The position numbers were made by a program, and so were the translations under genes. Shown here piece after piece: positions 1 through 9,484 of a stretch of 64,000 bases of DNA. Origin of the DNA: Emergomyces orientalis. Lineage: Eukaryota > Ascomycota > Eurotiomycetes > Onygenales > Ajellomycetaceae. Location of the stretch: contig MOWL01000024.1 in the NCBI GenBank assembly GCA_002110485.1, forward strand, positions 372,001 to 436,000. The letters run 5' to 3'. Within the stretch, counting starts at the first letter, position 1. Every line of letters begins with the position of its first letter. The notes below the pieces were generated by a model. It was not told where the DNA came from and did no database searches. It saw nothing but the letters and a program-made list of their open reading frames with translations.

Positions 1-1
1 A

Positions 2-1480
2 TCTCGATCCGGAAGCTTTGTTCAATACGATCGACCGCCGATGTCATGCTGAGGTTGCGGAGATTCAAACCATATGCTTCCAAATTGCTTAGCAATCGGC
101 CAGCTCATCAATCAGGGCAAGATTCATCGGAATATGATTGGAGAATACTATGAGGGTAATGTGATGAGAAAAGGCCTGAAGATTGCTGTCAATCAACTTG
201 AGTCTCATATTGTTACAATTGAACAACTTTTGAAGCAAATGGCTGCACCGCTGACTGTCCCAACCGCGGATAAACTTCGGAATGATGGTAGTATCCGGGT
301 ATTTCCTGACGGATCCCCGATGCCATCGGTGAATGCCGTAAGCATATGTGATATTGAATTTGATAGTGGCTTTGAGAAAGGTGATATGACCGATAGTGAG
401 ATGAAGAAGATTGTTAGTGTAATGACTGCTTCCACTTCTACTGAGAAGGATAAGGCCTCTTCTATGAATAAAAATCAAGCAACACTTTCCAGACAAATTG
501 AGAAGAAGAAGAGACTGTCAATAACACATTCTCAGCACAATGACAGGTATTCAGATGAGAAATCAGTTTCTTTTGCTCAAGATGTGATCTCTGCTTCACA
601 GAAAGATGATGAGGATGATAATTCTCAACCTCTTCATGATGAACAGCTTCAGAGTGGAAGTTCAAAGCTTGGAGATGGTGGAATTGTCCCAGATTCAGAA
701 ATGGCAGATGCTCTGCAGATTCAGAAGAAAACTGTTCTCTGCAGGCCTCAGAAACTCAAAGGGCCAAAGCTTTCTGCAGAAATGAAGAATAAAGACAATA
801 TGACAATCATGATGCAGTGAATATTCGAGAAGATCATGCATCAAGAAATCAGCAGAATTCAGATTAAAGATCTCATGGCATGCTCCACCCAACTCCAGCA
901 CATGTTCTTTCAAAATCTTCCCATCGAAGTTCAACAGCATATGATTCGGGATGATGCAGCCACCGTTGCCCTGGTTCAACCTGACACTTCTGTTGCTGAG
1001 TATAATCCTCGTTGGAATCTTGTTTCGGTTGGACACATCAAGTTCACTGTCGGAATTGGAAAGGGGGAAACTGAGGCGATATTTGATGAAGGTGTGGAAA
1101 TTAACTGTCTTGTTGAAAGAACTGTGTTAGATCTCAGTCTCATCATTCAAAGGGATGCTGTCAAACCTATTCTTGGAGCTGGGGGTCAGCAGAGTGATGT
1201 CATTGGAATCTGCAAGAATGTTCCTGTTCACCTTGAATCTGTTATGGTGTCTCAGACATTCTTCATCATGAAACACGGTTCTCATGATTGCATTCTCGGC
1301 CGACCATATGAAAACGCGACGCGTTTGGCAAGAACTACAGATAACAAAGGCAGTGTTCTTGTTCATGTTTTTGATCCGAAGGATGAGAAGAATCAGATGT
1401 CTTTTCTTGATTATTCTCCCGGCAACCATGGAGATTGAAAGTTAGATGATCTTCATGACAAAGTGCAGACTTTAAACTAG
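2..1480 (+). pseudogene. gag C-terminus and protease of family A copy 1 (partial, decayed)
   Basis: One frame runs from the window edge to a TAG at 1478. Near 44-85 it encodes a CCHC zinc knuckle (C-x2-C-x4-H-x4-C, GCGDSNHMLPNC); the Trp after the first Cys, present in copy 2, is TGA here. A hydrophilic Ser/Asp/Glu/Lys-rich linker follows to about 820, where a TGA probably replaces Arg CGA. The frame then enters a retropepsin-like domain (about 1020-1400): a strand resembling FTVGIGKGETEAIFDEGVEIN carries the active-site Asp, but the usual D-S/T-G reads D-E-G, so the enzyme is probably dead. Another TGA lies at 1436. In the living element gag would bind RNA and the protease would cut the polyprotein. 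Confidence 0.82.
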
Positions 1481-1611
1481 ATATGCTGAGTTCGATTGAT
1501 CTTTGCGATGTTGAATGTGGTGGGCAAAGAAATGATATCAGATTCAGCAATCGCGATGTGGATAGCGGGGCAAATATTCTGCTGTGTTTTGAAAGTGGTG
1601 TGGGTGCGTCA

Positions 1612-1800
1612 GCCAATCAGACTTTTGGCGGCCCCGGGCCGCCAAAAGATTCAGCCAATCAGAGAATGCTGCCCCAAAACACCTGAGAATCTCACAGGTT
1701 TTTCCCTGCTATTCTACATCAACAATTTTACCTGTCTACACATTCATCTTTTCCTTTCTCTAATTATTCAATATCCGAATCACGCTGTGTTCATGGTGTG
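1612..1800 (+). promoter_or_regulatory. CCAAT-flanked GC hairpin and pyrimidine-rich leader between protease and pol
   Basis: At 1622-1646 there is a near-perfect inverted repeat (TTTTGGCGGCC, 3-nt loop, GGCCGCCAAAA). Both sides carry AGCCAATCAG, a CCAAT-box-like word. A pyrimidine-rich stretch with no clear coding signal follows to about 1795, where pol coding starts in another frame. Copy 2 has the same block near 22170-22230, with mutated stem bases. A related block follows the third ORF at about 8207-8262. It could be an internal promoter or leader for pol, a frameshift or re-initiation device, or an intron remnant; the sequence does not decide. Confidence 0.5.
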
Positions 1801-4800
1801 CAGCTTCATGATTTATCTTTATATGCTTCTTCACGATCTTCTCCTCGATCGCGCGGTCCAGTTGTTGCGACATTATACAAGTGAAAAGCTGATAAGATTC
1901 AACCTCTCAATGTGCCAACTACAGGTGGCGGGATTCCCAGCGGAACAGATAAGTGGAGAGAAATTCGCCAACAATGGTTCAAAGACAATGTGATTCTGGA
2001 GCAGGATCCGCCTTCGTCCTACAATCATTTCATTACATCCTGTTTCTCCGATTGCCCGCGAGGTTCGCGACTCACAGAGAAAAGAATCAAGAATCTGCAG
2101 ATCAGATTGATGCTCACCCCACAGAAACACGAACTTTTGATTGAGATTCTGCTTAGAAGAGAAAAAGCCCTTGCATGAAGTTTTAAGAATTGCAGAACAC
2201 TTGCAAAAGAAGTCTCTTCATCTGTCAAGATTCACATTGCTCTGCATAAAGCATGACAAGTGGCAGGATTTTCTATTCCTTGAAAGCTCATCTCTACAAT
2301 CATCAATATGCTTCGCGAATGCATTGATTCTGAAGTTTATGAACATTGTCATGATCTGTATCAAAATAAGTGGTTCCTCGTCAAGAAGAAAGAAGCTGAG
2401 AAATATCACATTGTCAACGCGTGCATGGACATGAACGCTGTCACTATTCACAATGCATATATTCCACCTAGTGCAGACGCGTTTGCTGAGGATTTCGCGG
2501 GAATGAAGATAACGAGCATGATGAATTTCTTTTCTGAATATGATCAAGTTCCTTTACATGAAGACAGCTGAGATATGACAGCTTTCCTTACCCTGATCAG
2601 ATTGCTTTGTCAGACAGCACTGTCACAAGGCGCGATGAATTCTATTGCACAGTTCTGCTGAATCATGGCACGCATTCTTCAATCGAACATACCGCATCAA
2701 GCAGACAATTTTATGGATGATATTGGTGTGAAAGGCCCGCGGACGCGTTACAATGATGAAGAAGTGATGCCAGGTATTCAGAAATTTGTCCTGGAGCATC
2801 TGCAAAACTTAGATGCCACCCTCATCAGCATAGAACTCGCGGACACGTGTATCCAGGTTGGAAAGTCAGAATTCGCCTGCTCCGGTATGGTTCTAGTCGG
2901 ATATGTTGTGGATGCTGACGGCAGGCGCCCCGAAGCTGCGAAAATCGTCAAAATCGTTGAGTGACTGGATCCGACAGATGTCACAGGTGCCTGAGCTTTC
3001 TTAGGTGTTTGCATTTACTATAGAATATGGATTCCGAATTTCGCTATCATTTCTATACCTATCTATATTCTATTCAAGAAGAACATTCCTTTTACCTGGG
3101 GTCTTGAACAAGTGAATGCAATGGCAATTTTGAAGAATGCTCTGACAACTGCCTCTGCACTTTGCTGCATTGATTATTCTGAAGATGCCGGTGATATCGT
3201 GATGGCCACGGATGCCTGTCTTGAAGGATGGGGTGGAACGCTCAGCCAACGGGATAAATTGAATGGAAAGCTACACCCTTGCCGATATGAGAGCGGAATC
3301 TGGAGCCCTGCCAAAGCAAAATATGATGCAGGAAAGCGAGAATGCCGCGCTGTGCTCAAGATGCTAAAGAAATGCCATTATTACCTGTATGGTGTTCACT
3401 TTATTCTGGAAACCGACGCGAAGACTCTAGTGGCACAGCTCAATCAATCTGTCACTGACCTGCCTGGTGCTCTCGTTACTGGCTGGCTTGCCTGGATTCG
3501 GATGTTTGATTTCGAAGTTTGACATGTGCCTGGTCAGAAGCATACTGCTGCAGATGGGCTATCTCGTCGACCTCCTGCTGAGGGTGAGGTTCCTGAGGAT
3601 CAAGATATCGATGATTTCATAGATGCAGAACTCAACTATATTAGTGTTGCATCTTTGACAGTTCCTGATTTCGATGTCAGCGGCGTGGATGCTTCCGAGT
3701 CATCGGGTGTGCATGTTCTTTCGCCTGATTATTCTGATTGCAGTAAATCAATTGCGAGGTTTCTCACCACCATGAAGCAGCCGGATGATATACCACATTC
3801 TGTCTTTTCTAAATGGCGCAAGCATGCACTTCGATATATCATCCAAGATCAACATCTATTCCGACAATCAGGCAAGGGAATTCCTCTGAGACGCGTGGTT
3901 GATAACTCATCTGAGCAAAAGGATATTGTTGCTCGGATGCATGATGAATCTGGTCATAAGGGCCGTGAGGCCACAAACCACAAGATCACGCAGCGATATT
4001 GGTGGGAAGGTATCTGGAAAGCCGTCAAGAATTATTGCAAAAGCTGCACAGTGTGCCAGCTGAGGGATGGCGCTCGCTTGGAAGAACCACTATATCCAAC
4101 AAGCCGCAATTATCTATGGGACAAGTGGTGTATCGATGTTGTCAAGTTTCCGAAGAACTGAGGCAAGTGATGTGCTGTTATTGCTTGGAATGATCTCACT
4201 GGCTGGGTGGAAGGCCGCCCTCTCGCTCGTGGAACAGCTGAGAACGTGGCGCAATTCATCTATGAGAATATCATTTGTCAACACAGCTGCTTTCAGGAAT
4301 TAGTGTGTGATGGTGAGTCAGAGAATCAAAAATGGACTAAGATTCTCACTGCCAAATATCATGTTAATCAAATAACCATCTCACCATACAATGCGAAGGC
4401 TAATGGCATGGTCGAACGTGGTCACCGCCTGATATCCGATGCGCTTTCAAAGCTAGCTGCAGATGAAAGAAGCTGGGTTAATCATTTCCATTCTGCACTA
4501 TGGGCAGATCGTGTCACCATTCGGCAATCTACTGGTGAAACCCCGTTCCGCCTGCAATATGGCTACGATGCTATCCTTCCAATAGAGCTTGACGTTCCAA
4601 CTTGGCAAACACTTCCCTGGCAGACAGTGCAATCCCGTGCTGATTTGATATATATGCGTATTTGACAATTGGAAAAGAGAGATGAAGATCTGGAGGAGGC
4701 CGCTCATCACCTGCGCCGTGCGAGAGAGAAGAACCGAGATCTATTTGATGAAACTAAGCAATTAGTCTGAGAATCATTGCAGATAAGTGATTTGATGCTT

Positions 4801-5106
4801 TTGCATGATACCAAGCTAGAAACGTCCTATTCTGCCAAGCTCAACTTCCGATGGCTGGGCCCGTATCGAATCCGAGAAGCAAACCATGAGAAAGAGATCT
4901 ATCATCTGAAAGAGCTGGATGGTTCACCGTTTCGAAATACTACTGCAGGTAATAGGTTAAAAAGGTTCTATCTCTGAGACAATCAAATGCCGGTTGCAGA
5001 GAATAATATCAATGAAGCAAATGATATTGAAGAGAAAGAGGTGGATATACAAGATACTGATAAGAAGAATTCTTTGAGAGAAAGTCAGAATGACTTGCAG
5101 TCATGA
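1795..5106 (+). pseudogene. pol of family A copy 1: RT, RNase H, integrase (decayed)
   Basis: A single frame holds the whole stretch, broken mostly by TGA codons that fit Arg CGA or Trp TGG. The order is typical Ty3/gypsy. A pol N-terminal segment precedes the RT (about 2230-2960), with NKWFLVKKK and a catalytic-box variant FMDD near 2716. The RNase H-like domain (about 3110-3570) has ATDACLEGWGG and HVPGQKHTAADGLSRR. The integrase HHCC zinc finger (about 3930-4070) is followed by a core (about 4130-4660) with ISPYNAKANGMVERGH carrying the last catalytic Glu. The C-terminal tail has RWLGPYRI near 4840, then an acidic region ending at TGA 5104. I see no chromodomain. Copy 1 is better preserved than copy 2. 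Confidence 0.88.
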
Positions 5107-5562
5107 ATCTCTCATGATAAGAAGTTTGCAGTCATTATCTGACTGCTGTTTTTCTTTGTATAATGATTTTCTTGTTGTTGTTTTCTTCATTCAAGTTGCT
5201 GTTTTCTTAGTCTCTATTTTTCATGATTCTGCTTCTTTCTTGCATGTTTTTCATGCATCATATCAGTTCCTTCTAATTTTAATCTCTTGATATTGTCTTT
5301 TCTTTGTTTTGTTTACTTTCTCTTTGATATTCAATTCTCTGGGTCAGATTGAAGCTGGCAGTGAATTTTATGAACTGCTGTCATTCTTGCTGCATGTTGA
5401 CTGCTTTTCACATTATCTTCCAAAATTCACCTTGAGAAAGTATTATATTATTGACCTGCTCTGCTCAGATAATCATTTTTCTTTTTCAAATTGGCATTCA
5501 AGTCTCTTTTTCTATTTTTAATTCATTGATTTTTCTCTATATTTCCTTATTTCATTACAAAG
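5107..5562 (+). promoter_or_regulatory. T-rich non-coding spacer upstream of ORF3
   Basis: About 455 bases separate the pol stop from the ORF3 start. They are strongly T/pyrimidine-rich on the + strand, mostly TTTTCTTT-type words, and end with TTTCATTACAAAG just before the ATG at 5563. Such pyrimidine tracts are common in fungal promoters and 5' leaders, so ORF3 may have its own transcript, or be made from a spliced subgenomic RNA as env-like ORFs are. Copy 2 keeps the same spacer at 18270-18724. No protein can be supported here. Confidence 0.5.
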
Positions 5563-8193
5563 ATGTCGAACCCCTCTAGCCAACACACTCTGGTACCGAG
5601 ACCAGCGAGCCAGCTCGCTCTTGTGACATATGATAACCATGTTTTTCATACGGCGATGGAGCTGCAAGCTTATGTCAATTCTCTGGGTCAGAATCCGCAG
5701 GTTCGCTACCAAGCACAATGTGAGATCGGTAATCTACTCATGAGGCGCCATGAGGCGGCTCAAGATGAGGTTGCCGCATTCTATGAGTGGATGAGAAATG
5801 ATGGATCCTGGCGCCAGGTGGTGGCCCAGCAAGCATTTGATAACCAGACGGCGGAGCTTCAACGAGTTGCTGCTCAGGTAGCTGAACGGCGCGATCGCTG
5901 CGCCATAGCATATACTACATGCACCAGGATGTGGGGAAAAGTTCGCGTGGATTCGTTCTGGCATATCATGACTTCAGAGCGGATGCAACGCGCCTGTCAA
6001 ACCCTGGCCCTACATCACGAATATGCTTCTGCAATCGGCCAGATCAATCAAGCAATGTGAGCTCGCATCACTCAGCCACCTCAACAAGGAGTTAAGCGAT
6101 ATAAGACAATCATGTTGACAGATATCAAAGCAGCGGCTGATTCCAATTTTATTGGTCAAGAGATCACACAAGGAAATCTTCAAGCTGCAGATCTTATCTT
6201 TGGTTCTGGCGGAATTCTCACTGAAGATTCTATGACAGTTGCTTCACCCCAGCCTCAAGAACGTGTTCTATCCCCTCCCGATCAACATATGACTGGCCAG
6301 TCTCCTCTACCTTCTCCCCGTGTGTTGAATGTGATATGCCCCAGTGCACCCTTGCTTGAATCTCCTCAAGGTTCTATACATAGTCCTCCTGTGCGTACTT
6401 CTCGCTGTGTCTCCGGCCAATCCTTGCTTTCGGACGTCAGCAGCCTGTCTGCAGTCTTGTCAGACACCCATCTTGCTGAACTTCTCAGCCCTGACCAAGT
6501 TGCAGAATTTGAGAATATGGGGGTTGATCAAGATAGCCCTGCTTTGGTAGAGGCAACTGACAAGCAGCATACAACAGTGAACAGAGGATGCCGGTGTTCT
6601 CCCTATGTCCCTGTGGATGTGAAAGCGCAGCTTAGAGATGCAAAGAAGATAGAAGAATGTCAGCTGGTGCATCTTCTGAACAAGATAGCCAGGCTTCCGC
6701 GACAAGGCTTGACTATATGCTATCTGCATTCAGTAAATCTTGGCAGCAAGATTGGACTCCTTACACGCGATCTTGACCATGCGGGGCTGATAAAGAGAAT
6801 CGGGCTTGTGGTGAATAATCACCAGAATCTTGGGCGGATGTGAGCTGCTGATGACACATATCATTTCTTTCATCTTGATCGCCGACCTCCTCGCCCCGAA
6901 GATATGCTACAGGTATATTGAATGCACCATAATCGCCTACCGCCGGTTACATCATCAAATTGAGAACAAACACTGGCCTGACTTGCTTTTCTTGATTTCA
7001 ATTCCAGTGCAGCTTTTCAGCAATGGAAGAAGGATGGTTCCATCATCCTGTCAATATTTAGATGGATGAACGCGATGAAGGCGGCAGGGGTCAACAATAA
7101 TTACAACACCCTGGCGAAGGTTGCCACAGTCGAATGGAGCATGTACAGGTTCCATCAGCGAAAAGATAAAAAGACCTGAGAGTGACTCTGAACAATGTTG
7201 CACAGAATTGTTCAACAGATTGTCTGTCAAGATTCACTGTATTATGTGTGGTATGTTGCTCTCCGCCCTGATCATCGCACGCACCTGATTTCCTATCCCT
7301 ATTATGCAAAATATGCCTTGTCTGGGGATAGCACTTACTTCCGCCATATTGATGTCAATATTAAACGCCTGGCGGAGGAAAATCATGGAGTGAATATGAT
7401 TCAGGGATCAGTCTCTTTCAGCGACGAAGATGGGAGGAATTGCACCACCATAGTCCCAGGAATGCATCAAAATATTCAAGAATGGAACAGATGCCTGCGT
7501 GCTCGCAATCTCCCGAATGATGGAATTGTTCAAGAGGTGACATCTGAGATGCTCACCAACAAGGATCTCAATGACTTCAGAACGCAGTGGACGACTGTCC
7601 CATGCAAGCAAGGCGATGCTTGAATAACCATGCCGCATCTTCCTCATGGAAGCACCGGGCCTGCTACTAAGGAACGCAAGACAATGCTGCCGTGGTATGT
7701 TGGAATTCAGGATGATGGGCACTCTCTTGAAGTCTCTGAAAGTGGATCATGGGAGCAGCTCTCCCGAGCACATCGCGATTTGGTTGCCAGGCCGTCAACA
7801 CCCTCTGGCCTTTCGGTATTATATGGAAGTATTCCATATCGGTACCCTGCTGCTGTTCCGGTCACAGGTCTTGGAGCGATTTCGGATGCTCTGGTGGGTC
7901 GACAGAAGTGGAATGACTCTATGATCAGGCATGAGCAAGATATTCTCTTCAACGGCAAGGGCAGCTTGCCGCAAGAATACATTGAGGAGTGGCGCAAGAG
8001 AGCAGTCACCGAAGGGATCCGGTGTTTCGAGATCATGATGGCTACAGAGAAGGAATTATTTGGAGAATGTAGCTGTTTCTATTGTCTGAAGAGGAACATC
8101 CCCCTCGCCTCAATTGAGAGAGATCGCGCTGTCGCCAAGGGCGAGGCTATGCAGATTCCGGTGCATGGCCGCGAGAATGCGCCCGCCGAATAG
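5563..8193 (+). pseudogene. Family A ORF3: retrotransposon-borne 2OG-Fe(II) dioxygenase-like protein (decayed)
   Basis: One frame of 877 codons including the stop, interrupted only by TGA (about nine: 6058, 6841, three near 6930-7002, 7177, 7183, 7189, 7621), mostly where Arg CGA would fit. Residues 1-170 look helical and Gln/Ala-rich; 180-330 are Ser/Pro-rich and probably disordered; 330-430 are basic and helical; about 480 onward is globular. The C-terminal half has a dioxygenase signature: FRHIDVNI gives His595 and Asp597 (7345, 7351), and PHLPHGS gives His695, followed 10 residues later by Arg705 in KERKTMLPW. This matches the metal triad and 2-oxoglutarate-binding Arg of phytanoyl-CoA-hydroxylase-like enzymes in order and roughly in spacing. 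A late Cys pair (CSCFYC) follows. I see no signal peptide or membrane segment, so it is not env-like. The substrate is unknown. Confidence 0.75.
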
Positions 8194-8517
8194 CCGCAGT
8201 CATCAGCCAATCATGTTTTCCCGGCCCTGGGCTGTCAAAAGATTGACCAATCACGATCGCGCTGTTGCCAATTTGCCGCATCTTGCCACTGTCACCGTGT
8301 TGATCACATTCTGCTTACTTGTTTCCCTGTTTTCTCTTGTTCTTGCTTGTCTTTCTTTTCTCTGCTGTTCACTTTTTCTTTCTCTTTTCTATATTCTTTT
8401 ATTGATTGTCTTTCATTTTCTTGATTCTTGATTGATTCTTTCCTGCAATTCCTTGTTTTCATTCATTCAGATTGCATTCTTACTTGCCAGGTTGGCAAGC
8501 TATAGAGGGGGGAGATG
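8194..8517 (+). other. Family A 3' non-coding region with CCAAT block and polypurine tract
   Basis: After the ORF3 stop, a block resembling the 1612-1670 motif appears (CAGCCAATCATG ... GACCAATCACG around a degenerate GGCC hairpin, about 8207-8262). A T/C-rich stretch follows to about 8450. Just before the LTR, TAGAGGGGGGAGATG (about 8503-8517) is the polypurine tract that would prime plus-strand synthesis. Copy 2 has the corresponding tract at about 15314-15328. No coding signal is visible. Confidence 0.7.
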
Positions 8518-8865
8518 TGTGGTGGGGAATCTCAGCGTGGTATTACTTTTCGCTGAGACCGCCTCATATATTTGTTTGACATGGCTGCCTCATATTCCCA
8601 TTATCCTTTGACACACGTGTGGATTCGGCGAAGATTGATTGTACGCAGAGCAGTGAGATTGCTCCTTTTTGATTGTGTGATTTGATATGTGATTGATTGC
8701 TTGTTCTTCTTCTATATTTGAATCTTCTACATGTTCTTTTGTATTGCTATTTGGATAGCTTGTTGAATAGAATATTGTATACACAACGAACTTACCAACC
8801 TCCTTACGATCCCGCTGCTCCTGCCCACGTGCCGCCAAAAGCGCACAACCCCTTATTCCACTTCA
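8518..8865 (+). repeat. 3' LTR of family A copy 1 (348 bp)
   Basis: Starts TGTGGTGGGG and ends CCACTTCA, giving the canonical TG...CA ends. It is 348 bp, the same length as both LTRs of copy 2 (14966-15313 and 25347-25694). All three share collinear sequence, including TTGACACACGTGTGGATTC and GCCGCCAAAAGCGCACAAC near the 3' end. Differences between the three are mostly C/T and G/A, many at CpG. LINE sequence starts directly after it. Confidence 0.93.
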
Positions 8866-9449
8866 TTACTACAAATACAATAGAACAGGCAAAACAACAG
8901 TATATTGTAATTGCAGAATTGAAAATGAAAGTATTTGAATTCAAAGATTCAAGAGAGAATATTAAATCTCAAATTCAATACTTAAACTGTCAGAAACATG
9001 AACACTTTGCAAATACTTGTAAAAGAAATTCTAAATGTCAGTTTTGTGCTTTAGATCACAAAACAAATGAACATTCTTGCAACACATGTAGAAAAATAGA
9101 TGAAATCTGCAATCACACTGAAATCAAATGCAGTAATTGCTATGAAAAGCACACATCTATTTCAAAAGATTGTATTTTCATTTTCAAGAAAAAGTCTTTC
9201 AATAAAGATGTGAAATGGAGAAAAGAAACTCAAAATACAGAGAAAATAGATAAAACTATAAAAAGAAGAAATTCTCAAATGTCTATTTCTTCTGAGTCAA
9301 ATTCTTTTTCAAAAAATAGACAGATCTTAAACCCTGTTACATCTATAAAAATGAGAAAAGATAAAGAAAATCTCATTTCAATGAAAGCAGTAGAAGTTCC
9401 AGCTCTGAATACAGATAATAGATATAATCTATTACCTGATTCAGAATAA
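8866..9449 (+). pseudogene. LINE copy 1 ORF1 (gag-like) C-terminal part
   Basis: Open from the LTR junction to a TAA at 9447. It aligns with residues about 340-539 of the ORF1 at 60001-61617: MKVFEFKDSR corresponds to MKVFKFIDSR, and CQKHEHFANTC to CQKYGHFANYC. Three Cys-rich knuckles follow (around 8985-9150). The first Cys of the first knuckle is lost (Tyr), which would weaken RNA binding. The C-terminal 90 residues are Lys/Ser-rich. An apparent upstream start in the LTR (8697) is fortuitous. Confidence 0.75.
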
Positions 9450-9484
9450 AAAAGAAACACAGCTTCAATTTATTTCTTTTGTAC

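Larger units (their letters stand above)
1..8865 (+). mobile_element. Ty3/gypsy LTR retrotransposon, family A copy 1 (5' end outside window)
   Basis: Starts inside gag just before the CCHC zinc knuckle and runs through protease, RT, RNase H, integrase, a third ORF and a 3' LTR ending at 8865. Its layout is collinear with the complete inverted copy at 14966-25694, to which position x maps at roughly 23832 minus x. The two copies differ at many CpG-type sites, so they are separate old insertions and not one recent inverted duplication. The gag N-terminus, PBS and 5' LTR are missing only because the window begins here. The 3' LTR abuts LINE ORF1 sequence, so the element sits in or next to a LINE. 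Confidence 0.93.

Noticed and set aside
6900..7020. A possible intron in ORF3 (CAG/GTATAT ... TTTCAG)
   Set aside because: The same reading frame continues through the stretch, with TGAs that fit Arg codons, so splicing is not needed; the GT/AG pair is probably chance.
5563..8193. ORF3 of family A as an envelope (env) gene because of its position
   Set aside because: No signal peptide, transmembrane segment, furin-like site or Cys pattern of an envelope protein; the C-terminal half instead has dioxygenase motifs.
8697..8865. LINE ORF1 start inside the family A LTR
   Set aside because: The frame runs by chance through the LTR; homology to ORF1 begins only after 8866.
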